A stretch of 64,000 nucleotides of DNA, taken from assembly GCA_029212965.1 (NCBI GenBank), contig JARGOV010000008.1:17951-81950 (forward strand). The letters are read 5' to 3'. This stretch comes from Porticoccaceae bacterium. Its GTDB lineage: Bacteria > Pseudomonadota > Gammaproteobacteria > Pseudomonadales > Porticoccaceae. The notes beneath the pieces are model-generated. The model worked only from the letters and a program-made list of their open reading frames with translations, did no database searches and had not been told where the DNA came from. Every line of letters starts with the position of its first letter. Position 1 is the stretch's first letter. Shown here piece after piece: positions 22,437 through 31,222 of the stretch. The position numbers and the translations under genes are program-made.

Positions 22437-23434
22437 TCGTCGCCTGTTGTTTTTTCGAAATCGTCGTAGGCATCAACAATTTTTTGTACCAAAGGATGGC
22501 GCACAACATCTTTCGATTGAAAGTGAGTGAAGGTAATACCTTCAACGCCGTGAAGTACCTTACATGCGTGTACCAGGCCAGAGCGAGTGCCTCGGGGCAG
22601 GTCGATCTGTGTCGTGTCCCCAGTAATGACGGCCGTGGCGCCAAAGCCGATGCGGGTGAGAAACATTTTCATCTGTTCACGGGTGGTGTTTTGGCTCTCA
22701 TCGAGAATAATAAAAGCGCCGTTTAGGGTGCGCCCACGCATATAGGCCAGAGGCGCCACTTCAATAACATTTTTTTCAATGAGCTTATCAACTTTTTCAA
22801 CGCCGAACATTTCGTATAGGGCGTCGTACAAGGGGCGTAAGTAGGGGTCGACTTTTTGAGATAGATCACCCGGTAGAAAGCCGAGTTTTTCGCCCGCCTC
22901 AACCGCGGGTCTCACCAGTAGAATACGCTCGATATCATTGCGTAAATAGGCCTCTACCGCACAGGCGACGGCGAGATAGGTTTTGCCGGTACCTGCGGGG
23001 CCAACACCAAAATTAATGTCGTGGGTTTGTATGGCGCGCACATAGTTTTGCTGATTGAGTCCGCGGGGGATGATTTTGCCCTTTTTGGTCTGAATTTCGC
23101 TGAAATTTTTAATATTATTTGTAGCTCGACTCTCGGTACTTTCTTCCATTGTCGTTTCCAAATTCGATTGTTGCAGATAAAGATGGACCATTTGCGGTGT
23201 CAGGCTTTGTTGTTCGTGGGTTTCCGTGTACAGCACATGCAGCAAGTCGGCGGCTATGTGCGCTCGCTCAGGGTCGCCGTAAATGGCGAACACATTGCCC
23301 CGGTTGCGGATTTCGATAGCGAGGCGGCGCTCTATTTGATGCAGGTGTTCATCAAGTTGGCCGCAAAGGTTGGCCAGACGGCGATGATCGTTGGGTTCGA
23401 GAGTAATAGTGCTGGCGGCGGGTAGGGTATTCAA
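22433..23434 (-). CDS. ybeZ: PhoH-like ATPase YbeZ
   Basis: Cytoplasmic PhoH-family NTPase, a partner of YbeY in RNA metabolism. At 333 aa it has Walker A GPAGTGKTYLAVACA near 142 and Walker B FIILDESQNTT, then ITGDTTQIDLPRG. The only start that keeps the family N-terminus (LEPNDHRRLANLCGQLDEHL) is a TTG at 23434; an in-frame stop lies eight codons upstream, so no ATG is available. No clear ribosome site is seen, suggesting modest translation. First gene of phoH-ybeY-corC-lnt. Confidence 0.94.
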   Translation of the reverse strand: MNTLPAASTITLEPNDHRRLANLCGQLDEHLHQIERRLAIEIRNRGNVFAIYGDPERAHIAADLLHVLYTETHEQQSLTPQMVHLYLQQSNLETTMEESTESRATNNIKNFSEIQTKKGKIIPRGLNQQNYVRAIQTHDINFGVGPAGTGKTYLAVACAVEAYLRNDIERILLVRPAVEAGEKLGFLPGDLSQKVDPYLRPLYDALYEMFGVEKVDKLIEKNVIEVAPLAYMRGRTLNGAFIILDESQNTTREQMKMFLTRIGFGATAVITGDTTQIDLPRGTRSGLVHACKVLHGVEGITFTHFQSKDVVRHPLVQKIVDAYDDFEKTTGDE

Positions 23435-23604
23435 AGGCTGTGGTTGAACGCCTGTTCATTGGATTTGGGTTAAGCATAGCGATTTTATGACGAGATGAAA
23501 ACCGCCCGTCGGGAGACATGCAGAGATCGACAGTCTCGCCAGCGAAGGGAGTGGGGGTGCATTGTCCCTTTGCAGATTATCTAAATCGATCTGCGTGTCT
23601 CTCC

Positions 23605-24948
23605 TTAATCGTTCAGTGTGCCACGCAGGGAATTGGGCAGGGCTTCACAAATTTTGACGTCGACAAATTGACCGATCAACTGGTGATCGCTGCACGTAAA
23701 ATTGACGACGCGGTTATTCTCAGTGCGGCCTTGTAATTGGCCCGGATCTTTGCGCGAAATCCCCGAGACCAATACGCGTTGTGTGCTACCCACCATACGG
23801 CGACTGATCGCCATCGCCTGTTGAATAATGCGGTCTTGTAAAATTTTCAGGCGTTGCTTTTTCGTCTCTGCGCTGGTCGTGTCGACAAAGTCGGCGGCGG
23901 GTGTGCCAGGGCGGGCGCTATAGACGAAACTGAATGAATGGTCGAAACCAATGCTTTCGATCAACCTCATGGTGTCGGCAAAGTCTGCCTCGGTCTCGCC
24001 GGGAAAGCCAATAATAAAATCGGATGACAGGCTGATATCGGGGCGAATAGCGCGAAGTTTTCGGATGATCGATTTATATTCCAGCCATGTGTGGCCACGT
24101 TTCATGGCGCTGAGAATGCGGTCAGAACCGCTTTGCACTGGCAGATGAAGGTGGTTGACCAGCTCTGGCACCTCGGCATAGACGTCGATTAAGGATTGCG
24201 AAAACTCCATGGGGTGGGAGGTAGTAAAGCGAATGCGGTCAATGCCATCGATTTGTGCGACATAGGTGATCAGTTCGGGGAGATCACAGAGACTGTCGCG
24301 GCCAGGCATTTCCCCACGATAGGCGTTGACGTTCTGCCCGAGCAAGTTGACTTCACGCACGCCTTGGCTAGCGAGATGGGCAACTTCGGCGAGAATATCG
24401 GCGCAACCGCGACTGACCTCTTCACCACGGGTATAGGGCACCACGCAGAAGGTGCAATACTTTGAGCAGCCCTCCATGATGGACACATAGGCCGAGACGC
24501 CATCGGCTTCGGGCATGGGTAGTTCGTCGAACTTTTCAATTTCTGGAAAGCTGACATCAACCACCGCACTGTTGCCCGCCTGGCGCTGTTGCATCATTTC
24601 GGGCAAGCGATGCAATGTTTGGGGGCCAAATATCAGGTCAACGTGGGGGGCGCGACGGGCAATGGTCTCGCCTTCCTGGCTGGCCACACAGCCGCCAACG
24701 CCGATAATGAGCGCAGGGTTTTTGTCTTTCAGTTTTTTCCAGCGGCCCAGTTGGTGGAAAACTTTATCCTCGGCTTTTTCACGGATGGAGCAGGTGTTGA
24801 GTAGTAGTACGTCCGCCTCATTCGGGTCATCGGTTTTTACCATTTGATGACTATCACCGAGCAGGTCGCCCATGCGAGAGGAATCGTACTCATTCATTTG
24901 GCAGCCGTGAGTCACGATATGAAGTTTTTTGACCGGTGTTTGTGTCAT
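23605..24948 (-). CDS. miaB: tRNA-2-methylthio-N6-isopentenyladenosine synthase MiaB
   Basis: Radical-SAM methylthiotransferase modifying A37 of tRNAs reading U-starting codons. At 447 aa it has the N-terminal UPF0004 domain ([41 protein letters not shown]: three cluster cysteines), the radical-SAM CxxxCxxC in [19 protein letters not shown] near 155-170, and a C-terminal TRAM domain. A 170-base gap separates it from ybeZ; both run on the minus strand in the usual miaB-phoH order. Confidence 0.97.
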   Translation of the reverse strand: MTQTPVKKLHIVTHGCQMNEYDSSRMGDLLGDSHQMVKTDDPNEADVLLLNTCSIREKAEDKVFHQLGRWKKLKDKNPALIIGVGGCVASQEGETIARRAPHVDLIFGPQTLHRLPEMMQQRQAGNSAVVDVSFPEIEKFDELPMPEADGVSAYVSIMEGCSKYCTFCVVPYTRGEEVSRGCADILAEVAHLASQGVREVNLLGQNVNAYRGEMPGRDSLCDLPELITYVAQIDGIDRIRFTTSHPMEFSQSLIDVYAEVPELVNHLHLPVQSGSDRILSAMKRGHTWLEYKSIIRKLRAIRPDISLSSDFIIGFPGETEADFADTMRLIESIGFDHSFSFVYSARPGTPAADFVDTTSAETKKQRLKILQDRIIQQAMAISRRMVGSTQRVLVSGISRKDPGQLQGRTENNRVVNFTCSDHQLIGQFVDVKICEALPNSLRGTLND

Positions 24949-25091
24949 GTGGGCTCCGCCGTTGTTGGCAAGGGCGGCGATTATAGGACTTCTCCGCTGC
25001 TTAGCCTAGATGCTTGATTAGCGGTGACAAAGTGGGGGCAGGTAATGTGGTAGAATCCCGCGCCTTTTCCAGCCATAAGCAGTAAAATATT

Positions 25092-25427
25092 ATGCCCAGT
25101 GAGCCAATCTACAAAGTCATTTTTTTCAATCAGGGCCAAGTCTACGAACTCTATGTGCGTTCTGTTTACCAGAGTGAGCTGATGGGTTTTTTGGAAGTCG
25201 AAGAGTTTGTGTTTGACGAGCGCTCGAAGATGATCGTCGATCCAGGCGAAGAAAAGCTCAAAAATGAATTTGCCAGTGTCAAACGCAGTTATCTGCCTTT
25301 ACATTCGGTGGTGCGCATTGATGAAGTTGAAAAAGAAGGTGTTTGCAAGGTTACTGACGTTAAGGGTGGTAATGTGACGCCACTGCCCTTTCCATCCATG
25401 GTGCCAGGCTCTAAAAAAACAGATTAG
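25092..25427 (+). CDS. DUF1820 family protein
   Basis: Conserved 111-aa cytoplasmic protein with no known function. It starts MPSEPIYKVIFFNQGQVYELY and contains LMGFLEVEEFVFDE and KRSYLPLHSVVRIDEVEKEG, the DUF1820 pattern. It diverges from miaB, as in many gammaproteobacteria. The likely promoter lies in the 140-base gap (TAGAAT near 25051 could be a -10). The C-terminal tail is short and basic. Confidence 0.88.
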   Translation: MPSEPIYKVIFFNQGQVYELYVRSVYQSELMGFLEVEEFVFDERSKMIVDPGEEKLKNEFASVKRSYLPLHSVVRIDEVEKEGVCKVTDVKGGNVTPLPFPSMVPGSKKTD

Positions 25428-25441
25428 AAGGCGGTAGCCAG

Positions 25442-26584
25442 CTAGTCGTGACTCACCCATAGGCCTGATAAACCGAGTTGTGTTTGCAGTGCTAACGCCG
25501 CTTTTTCTGCACCCTCTCTTGAGCTATAGCCCACGGCTCTGATCCGGTGCAAGGTTTTGCCGTTGACCGTAATGGGCTGTATAGAAGGCGTGTCAGCTAG
25601 TTTTTGTACCCTTTCATAGATACTATTCGCGGTAATAGGATCGGAAAAGCTGGCGATATTAATGTTCCAGTTTTTTACTTTGGCGTTATCAGCCGCTTTG
25701 GTACTTATAGAGTCAGGGCTTTTCGATCCCCTCTGCTTTTCGCTCGGTGCCTTTTGTTTGGTGTCTTCAGTACTGCTCTTACTGTCAATAGATTGTGTTA
25801 AAAAAGATTTTTTTTCGTTTCGGCTTTGAGGCGTTTCCTGATGAAAGCCGTCCGCTTTGGCTTGGCTCGCTATACTTTCAAACTTGCCTTCTAGTGCTAC
25901 CAGGCGTGAATTCATTTGTTTAGTAGCTGTCGTGAGATTTTCTTTCAAGGTGCTGATTGTACTAGCCTGTTGGCCTTGGGCTTGCTTGAGATTGAGTAGT
26001 GCCTGTTCGGTTTTAACAGCCTTGTCATTGTTTTCCTGTGGCTCGGTGGGTGGAGACGGGATTTTAGGTGCTTCAAGCTGCTCAAGACGCAGATTTAATG
26101 TTTCGACTTGCTTGTGGGTTTGCCAAGCGTAATTGCCGCTAAACAATGCCAAGGTTAGGGTAATACTAGCAATTATCCAGGCTGCTATTGGTGCGGAGGC
26201 AGAGACCGGTGTCTGATATTTGGCTTCCGGCAGAGGAGGGAAGGTATTTTGGGCCTTACTAGCTGGTCCAGCAGACAAACCCTGAGCCCCATCAGCTTTG
26301 GCCGTCGTAGGCTTAGGCTTGGGAGTCGGGGGTATATTGTCTTTCTTATCCCTGGTTATTTCGTTGTGCGGTGGCACCACTTTAGAAGAATGCAGGTTCT
26401 GGATTTGGGCCAGGGAAGGGCTCAGGTTTCGGTTGACCTTGCTTGATTGCCTAGCAGCAGTTTGTTGGGGGTTTATGGACTTGTTCATAACGAATGTTTT
26501 AACAGTTTGGTCAGTGGGTATGGGTTCTTTGAATGCAGTAACTATGCCGGTGGAATGTTCTTCAATAAATGGACGTTTGTTCAC
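25442..26584 (-). CDS. SPOR-domain membrane protein
   Basis: Predicted bitopic inner-membrane protein of up to 380 aa: a long polar, proline-rich cytoplasmic part, one membrane segment (APIAAWIIASITLTLALFSG near 130-150), a coiled-coil-like stretch, a serine/lysine-rich linker and a C-terminal SPOR domain (WNINIASFSDPITANSIYERV onward). SPOR domains bind denuded septal glycan, so it may act near the divisome or pole. The track start is GTG at 26584; an ATG at 26488 (MNKSINPQQ) is an alternative, and neither has a clear ribosome site. It diverges from the diguanylate cyclase. Confidence 0.75.
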   Translation of the reverse strand: MNKRPFIEEHSTGIVTAFKEPIPTDQTVKTFVMNKSINPQQTAARQSSKVNRNLSPSLAQIQNLHSSKVVPPHNEITRDKKDNIPPTPKPKPTTAKADGAQGLSAGPASKAQNTFPPLPEAKYQTPVSASAPIAAWIIASITLTLALFSGNYAWQTHKQVETLNLRLEQLEAPKIPSPPTEPQENNDKAVKTEQALLNLKQAQGQQASTISTLKENLTTATKQMNSRLVALEGKFESIASQAKADGFHQETPQSRNEKKSFLTQSIDSKSSTEDTKQKAPSEKQRGSKSPDSISTKAADNAKVKNWNINIASFSDPITANSIYERVQKLADTPSIQPITVNGKTLHRIRAVGYSSREGAEKAALALQTQLGLSGLWVSHD

Positions 26585-26772
26585 GGAAATTTTGTTAAAC
26601 TTCGCGATTATTGGCTTTTATACCTAAATGCCGTCGTTTTTTTGACGTTTGCGTCATTGGGCCGGCACTCTGATTTGTAATTATTTATGAGCGGAACGCT
26701 TTTTTGCGCTGTGGGTGAGACGACGGTTACGACATACCCGCTTCCAAATAATCGAGGACGAAATGTAGAATA

Positions 26773-28320
26773 ATGCATAATAAAGAAGGGACTTCTGTTG
26801 CGAAAAACGGCAACGGCAAAACGGCATTGCTAGCCCGCCTAGCGGTTGAATTGACTCGACTTGCCCAGGGGCGAGACCCGAAACTAGATTACTTGCTTGA
26901 GCAATTAAGGCATTCTCTCCATGAAAGTGCTTCATCCTCAGACTTTAAAAACAGCGCTGCCCGGTTTTTAAAATATATTGTTTCTGGGCATGTTGAGTTT
27001 GCGAGTGGCTTTGAGCTGTCTATTCAAAAGACTGCCGTCGATTTATTCACGGCGATAGAAGCTTGCTTCCCCGGTGTGAAGCAGGTTTCAACATTAAAAG
27101 AAGAATTACTGTTGGCCTCTTCGTTGCAGGAAACTATCGAGCAGGTTGAAAAGGTCATCCCTGTGCTTCTTGATATCAGGGTGATTGCATCTGGGTCTAC
27201 TTCTGATGCAGAGACGGGGCTTTCCTCTGGCTTTGCTACATCAACTCAAGGTGAGTCTTCTTTGGCTCAGATACTGGATATTATCTCCCCAGCCCTGAGT
27301 CAGTTACTCGACCAGCTCAATTTATTAGAGCCTGATGATGACCGAGTTAATAGTGTTAGGAATGACCTTGTTCGTATCGCCAGTATGGATGAGCTGGAGA
27401 CAGTGCTTGGTGAAGCATTGGGTTTGGTCGTTGATGTGACGCGACAGATTGACCAGGAAAGGGAATACACAGAACAGTTTCTGACACAGCTGAGGTTACA
27501 CCTCAAAAGCCTCGAAGAGGGTATAGGTGAGTCCATTGATTTTGAGGCTTCGCTGCAAAATGTCAATAAAATCCAGACCGAGGTGGGCAGCGAGGTAGAG
27601 GGTATTGAGTCAGCTGTTAATGAAAATGTTGATCTTGATTTACTCAAGCAAATTGTGCGTACTCGAGTCGAGCGCTTATCCACTAAGGTGGCGGATTACG
27701 TTGCGAGCGAAAAACAACAGCTGGAGGCGGCGAAGGATAAAATTGGAGAGCTAACCCTCCAAACACAGGCCATGAATAACGAAGTGGAAAGCCTGCGTCA
27801 CCAGCTTATCGAGAAGCAGCAAGTACTGGCGATGGATACGCTCACCGGCGTGGCTAATCGCGGTGGTTTTGATAGACGTATCGAGGAAGAACTAGCTCGC
27901 AGCCAGCGTATCGGTTTTCCGTTATCGCTACTGCTGATTGATGTTGATAAGTTCAAGTTTGTCAATGATACCTTTGGACATAAAGCCGGTGACAAAGTGC
28001 TTCAAACTGTCGCCAAGCTGATGTCCGCCAGGTTGCGTGAAACGGATTTTATTGCCCGCTATGGGGGTGATGAGTTTGTGATTTTATTGCCTGGTACATC
28101 TGCTGACGATAGCCAAGCGGTGGCTCAGGGCTTTTGTGATGCGGTGAAGCGCTGTGGTTTTCACAGCCAGGGACAGTCAGTGGATGTCTCCCTTTCTATT
28201 GGCATTGCCCAGATGCAGGAGGGGGATACCAGTGAAGCCTTATTCGAAAGGGCTGATGCAGCTATGTATAAGGTCAAAGATAAGGGGCGAGATGGCTATG
28301 CTATCGCTTCGCCAGCGTAG
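26773..28320 (+). CDS. Diguanylate cyclase (GGDEF)
   Basis: Makes c-di-GMP from two GTP. At 515 aa it has a long N-terminal, largely helical region of unknown fold (residues about 1-320), a coiled coil (VADYVASEKQQLEAAKDKIG to VESLRHQLIEKQQ) and a C-terminal GGDEF domain from MDTLTGVANRGGFDR. The active site RYGGDEF is near 430 and a canonical inhibitory RxxD (RETD) lies five residues before it, so product inhibition is expected. No membrane segment is seen. It is next to flgZ (convergent), so its product could feed the flagellar brake. Confidence 0.92.
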   Translation: MHNKEGTSVAKNGNGKTALLARLAVELTRLAQGRDPKLDYLLEQLRHSLHESASSSDFKNSAARFLKYIVSGHVEFASGFELSIQKTAVDLFTAIEACFPGVKQVSTLKEELLLASSLQETIEQVEKVIPVLLDIRVIASGSTSDAETGLSSGFATSTQGESSLAQILDIISPALSQLLDQLNLLEPDDDRVNSVRNDLVRIASMDELETVLGEALGLVVDVTRQIDQEREYTEQFLTQLRLHLKSLEEGIGESIDFEASLQNVNKIQTEVGSEVEGIESAVNENVDLDLLKQIVRTRVERLSTKVADYVASEKQQLEAAKDKIGELTLQTQAMNNEVESLRHQLIEKQQVLAMDTLTGVANRGGFDRRIEEELARSQRIGFPLSLLLIDVDKFKFVNDTFGHKAGDKVLQTVAKLMSARLRETDFIARYGGDEFVILLPGTSADDSQAVAQGFCDAVKRCGFHSQGQSVDVSLSIGIAQMQEGDTSEALFERADAAMYKVKDKGRDGYAIASPA

Positions 28321-28384
28321 CTATAGTCTCCATTGAGCCTCAATTAATTTAAATATCCTTGCAGCAAATTATTGCGGGCATGGA

Positions 28385-29128
28385 TTAGCGGCGTCTCGCG
28401 TTGAGTCTCTCGACGGCTGCCGCGTAGCGTTGAATTTCCTGTGTTGTCTTTAAATCGACATTGGTAAAACGACAGCCGAGCCGCCTTCGCGAGCTCTGCT
28501 TGTTTTCAAACTCTCGTTTTACCTCAGCTTCGACAATGATTAGTTTATTGCGAAGTGTTTTAAAAATACACTGCGTAATCTTGTCCCCAGCGCCGAGAGG
28601 GCAATCGGCGGGGACTGTCAATAATGCACCACTAGTCGATATATCGCTAATTTGGGCGTTGATTACTTGGTTGTCACTGAGGATGAGGTGAACCTCAGGT
28701 GAGGACATCATGCTTACGGGAGTGCGATAGTTGGCACGGCGCTGATGCTGGTAAATAATATCAGGCAGGCTTGAGCGATAGCGAATCAAGCCGGCGCTTT
28801 GTTGTTGACCAATAATATTTGCCATAAACTCGATATTAATGCCGTTTAGCCAGCCGCTAGCGCGATAGTTTTTATGTTCAAGTAATGCTGTGTGACCTTC
28901 ACTAGCGGCGAGTTCATCCAGTTCAAGCCAGTTATTTGTGGTATCAGTTGCCAGAATAATACTCACAAAGTTGCCATCAATACCCTCAATTGACAGGCTT
29001 AGTTGACAGCGCTTTTCTTGTAGGGCTTTGAGAATTATAAGTTTGTGGGTTTTTAATTTGATGCCGTTATCATGTTCTATGGGGCTGGCGTTGTTGGTCT
29101 TCTCTGAGGCAGTTTCTTCTCTTTGCAT
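28385..29128 (-). CDS. flgZ: Flagellar brake PilZ protein FlgZ (YcgR-like)
   Basis: c-di-GMP receptor that slows the flagellar motor. At 247 aa it has an N-terminal PilZN/YcgR-like domain (to about 120) and a C-terminal PilZ domain with the c-di-GMP signature RRANYR (RxxxR) near 128 and DISTSGALL (D/NxSxxG) near 160, both intact. It is downstream of flgM-flgN on the same strand, the position of flgZ in pseudomonads. A 106-base gap separates it from flgN. Product is very likely active in ligand binding. Confidence 0.88.
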   Translation of the reverse strand: MQREETASEKTNNASPIEHDNGIKLKTHKLIILKALQEKRCQLSLSIEGIDGNFVSIILATDTTNNWLELDELAASEGHTALLEHKNYRASGWLNGINIEFMANIIGQQQSAGLIRYRSSLPDIIYQHQRRANYRTPVSMMSSPEVHLILSDNQVINAQISDISTSGALLTVPADCPLGAGDKITQCIFKTLRNKLIIVEAEVKREFENKQSSRRRLGCRFTNVDLKTTQEIQRYAAAVERLNARRR

Positions 29129-29234
29129 GGTTTCGTGTGGGCAGAGTGACGATGTGCCTATTCTAGTGTGTTATTTGCAGCTCTGCAGTCTGTATTAAAC
29201 TCAGGTGATGGCAGGTTGTGTTCTGGGCTTAGTT

Positions 29235-29699
29235 TTAGGCTTTACCCAAGGGGGCCGATTGGGGTCGCAGCGCGGTTGTGCCTTTTGCGCTATAGGTTTG
29301 CTCGGTTTCTATACTGCCGTGACGTAAGACCTGAAGCGCTTGGTCGGTTACCAGCTGGTTTTTCCTGATCATGGTGCCAGCTAGCAGGTTGTTTTCCTTA
29401 CAGCGCCGGTTAACATCGCAAAGAGCCTGCCAAGTGTCATTGAGTTGCTGTTGTGGATGAGCCGCGAGTAGAGCTTCCATGCCTGCCAGGCCTGGTGCGA
29501 ATCCGAGCTTCACAAGGGCATTGTCGCGCAGGCTGTCCATCTCTTGCAGGGCTTTAGCGATACCCAGCTTTTTTTCAATAATAGTTTCTAGGGTGGAAAT
29601 ATTCTCTCGAGACAGCGCAGCCCTTTCCTCGTCTAGCACGTTGAGTAGTTCGAAGCTGAGGGTTTTGGCTTGGTCGAGCAGAGCAATAATGTTTTTCAA
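29235..29699 (-). CDS. flgN: Flagellar export chaperone FlgN
   Basis: Chaperone for hook-associated proteins FlgK and FlgL, delivering them to the export gate. At 154 aa it is mostly helical (LLDQAKTLSFELLNVLDEER, TLETIIEKKLGIAKAL), with RKNQLVTDQALQVLRHG near 115, typical of FlgN. It follows flgM by 61 bases and shares its sigma28 promoter. Confidence 0.88.
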   Translation of the reverse strand: MKNIIALLDQAKTLSFELLNVLDEERAALSRENISTLETIIEKKLGIAKALQEMDSLRDNALVKLGFAPGLAGMEALLAAHPQQQLNDTWQALCDVNRRCKENNLLAGTMIRKNQLVTDQALQVLRHGSIETEQTYSAKGTTALRPQSAPLGKA

Positions 29700-29760
29700 G
29701 GGACTGTACCAGTTTGATAAAGCGAGTCAGGCAGGTTTTGTGTCCAAAATTAATCTTGAT

Positions 29761-30069
29761 CTAGATTAGGTCTTGTTCAAAATTGATTAATTTCTCTGCA
29801 ATGCGATCAGTGTTGATTGTGTAGGAGCCGTCATTGAGTGCTCGCTTAATGCTCTCTACCTTTTCTGCATCAAAGCTTGGTATTTCTGTGAGAGTTTTTT
29901 CGATTTGCTGTAGTTTGAGAGCCGAGTCGGTAACGGTAACGGAGCTCGATTCTTCTGTATTTTGTGTTGATTTGGCTTTGTCGGGGGTGACATTGTGCGC
30001 AGCATCAGCTTTTTTCTCAGTACTGGTACTGAGGCCTGCGTTGCTGTTGGCTGGTTGTCTAATTTCCAT
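29761..30069 (-). CDS. flgM: Anti-sigma28 factor FlgM
   Basis: Holds FliA inactive until the hook is complete and FlgM is secreted. The 102-aa protein starts at the ATG at 30069 (MEIRQPANSNAGLS); the track's longer ORF begins upstream in the leader. An unstructured polar N-terminus precedes the FliA-binding C-terminal half (LKLQQIEKTLTEIPSFDAEKV, VESIKRALNDGSYTIN, IAEKLINFEQDLI). A GGAAGG ribosome site and an exact sigma28 promoter lie upstream (30117-30143), so FliA activates its own inhibitor. Confidence 0.92.
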   Translation of the reverse strand: MEIRQPANSNAGLSTSTEKKADAAHNVTPDKAKSTQNTEESSSVTVTDSALKLQQIEKTLTEIPSFDAEKVESIKRALNDGSYTINTDRIAEKLINFEQDLI

Positions 30070-30116
30070 AGTGCTATTCCTTCCCGTTTTGTCGTGTCGT
30101 AACACTGACAATTAGC

Positions 30117-30143
30117 TTATCGGCATGTTTATGAAAAACTTTA
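30117..30143 (-). promoter_or_regulatory. Sigma28 (FliA) promoter of flgM-flgN-flgZ
   Basis: On the minus strand TAAA-N15-GCCGATAA, an exact match to the gammaproteobacterial FliA consensus with exact spacing. The predicted transcript starts about 40 bases before the flgM ATG. It lies in the flgA-flgM gap, so flgMNZ can be expressed independently of flgA. Confidence 0.92.
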
Positions 30144-30181
30144 GTGGTTACTGACAAAATAAAATTTGTTGACAGCTTTCA

Positions 30182-30964
30182 TCAGTCAGCGTGAACTGCG
30201 CCGGAGCCGAGGATAGTGCCCTCGACTATTTTACTGGATGACAGGTTTTTCACTCGAATTTTTTCTCCGATTGCTCCGCCACTTAACGCAATGCCTGTGA
30301 CACTGACCTGTAGGCCACGGCCGCCGGCTTGCAGGTCAACCTGCTGACCTTTGCTGATGATATGAGGCTCGGCCAATATCGTATTACTGAGCAGGGCATT
30401 ACGAGCCAAATTTCTTTTCAATACTTTACCTATAGCGTCTTCGGGGCTGCTCAAATAGGCACGGTTTAATGAGCTGGAATCCCTCGTTTCCAGAGACACA
30501 TCCTCTGCGGAGATAATATGTCCACGTCTCAATGGGGCGTTAGTCGCCAACACCTGGCTGAAAGAGGTGACTTTGGCTGGCACGTAAAGCGTCCAAGGGC
30601 GGGGGGTCTGGCAGCGCACACCAATCGTTGTCTTGCCTATAATGTTGGCACCCGGGGGTAAAAAAGCGTCGAGAGAATTGTCACAGGCGGGTAGCGTTAA
30701 GCGAGTGTCGATACTGCCAATACTTACCGTCGCCGCAGGTTGCTCCTGGACCTCACTATGATTTGACAAGAAAGTGCGAGCTGTTGCTTTGATATTGTCA
30801 ATGGGCTCGAATTGCCCTTTTTCTGCAAAGGCAGGTGATACGCCGTTTAGTAAAGCGCTCAGCAAGGCGAGAGTTGCGGCAAGTATTGCTAGCGATGAAC
30901 CTGCTCTGGAGCGGTGAGACCTGATAGGCAGAGTAGTCAATTTTTTGGCGGCTTTTGCTCTCAT
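30182..30964 (-). CDS. flgA: Flagellar P-ring assembly chaperone FlgA
   Basis: Periplasmic chaperone for FlgI polymerisation into the P ring. The track's 286-aa ORF starts at a GTG (31042), but a sigma54-type promoter lies inside that extension (30997-31012), so I choose the ATG at 30964 (MRAKAAKKLTTLP), giving 260 aa. Seen: a basic stretch then a hydrophobic signal segment (LAILAATLALLSALLNGVSPAFA), and the C-terminal SAF-like domain with APLRRGHIISAEDVSLETRD and VQLQAGGRGLQVSV-like residues (VDLQAGGRGLQVSVTGIALS). It is transcribed divergently from flgB. Confidence 0.92.
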   Translation of the reverse strand: MRAKAAKKLTTLPIRSHRSRAGSSLAILAATLALLSALLNGVSPAFAEKGQFEPIDNIKATARTFLSNHSEVQEQPAATVSIGSIDTRLTLPACDNSLDAFLPPGANIIGKTTIGVRCQTPRPWTLYVPAKVTSFSQVLATNAPLRRGHIISAEDVSLETRDSSSLNRAYLSSPEDAIGKVLKRNLARNALLSNTILAEPHIISKGQQVDLQAGGRGLQVSVTGIALSGGAIGEKIRVKNLSSSKIVEGTILGSGAVHAD

Positions 30965-30996
30965 AGTCGTTCTATTTGAAGGATTATTAATAACTA

Positions 30997-31012
30997 AGCA
31001 ATATTTGGGCCT
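30997..31012 (-). promoter_or_regulatory. Putative sigma54 (RpoN) promoter of flgA
   Basis: Minus-strand AGGCCCAAATATTGCT: the invariant GG and GC are separated by 10 bases as needed, with the TTGC element complete. It lies 33 bases before the ATG at 30964 and inside the longer ORF, which rules for the shorter start. Confidence 0.75.
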
Positions 31013-31081
31013 TTTCGATTTTTCCAATTTATTCGTTGTCACCAGTTGAGCATTTTGAACCTGACGCTTGGGTTGCCGTTG

Positions 31082-31101
31082 AGCGGCAGCCCATTGCCGC
31101 T
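31082..31101. promoter_or_regulatory. Inverted repeat midway between flgA and flgB sigma54 promoters
   Basis: Arms AGCGGCA and TGCCGCT with spacer GCCCAT; a further TTGCCG half-site lies 9 bases to the left. The centre is about 100 bases upstream of both predicted transcript starts, a typical enhancer distance for FleQ or FleR. The link to a given activator is inference. Confidence 0.55.
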
Positions 31102-31161
31102 AAATGGTGTGGATATAGCTGTGATTTATATAAATAATTGAAAAATATAGATAAATTGTTT

Positions 31162-31177
31162 TGGCATAGGGGTTGCT
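31162..31177 (+). promoter_or_regulatory. Sigma54 (RpoN) promoter of the flgB operon
   Basis: TGGCATAGGGGTTGCT matches TGGCAC-N5-TTGCW with exact GG-N10-GC spacing. The predicted start is near 31188, about 35 bases before the flgB ATG at 31223. Confidence 0.88.
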
Positions 31178-31222
31178 ATGTCTATGGCATAGCAGTTTTA
31201 GATCATGAATAGGAAAAAGACT

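Noticed and set aside
26680-26772. sigma54-like site before the diguanylate cyclase
   Set aside because: GG to GC spacing is 11 bases instead of 10 and the rest of the consensus is poor.
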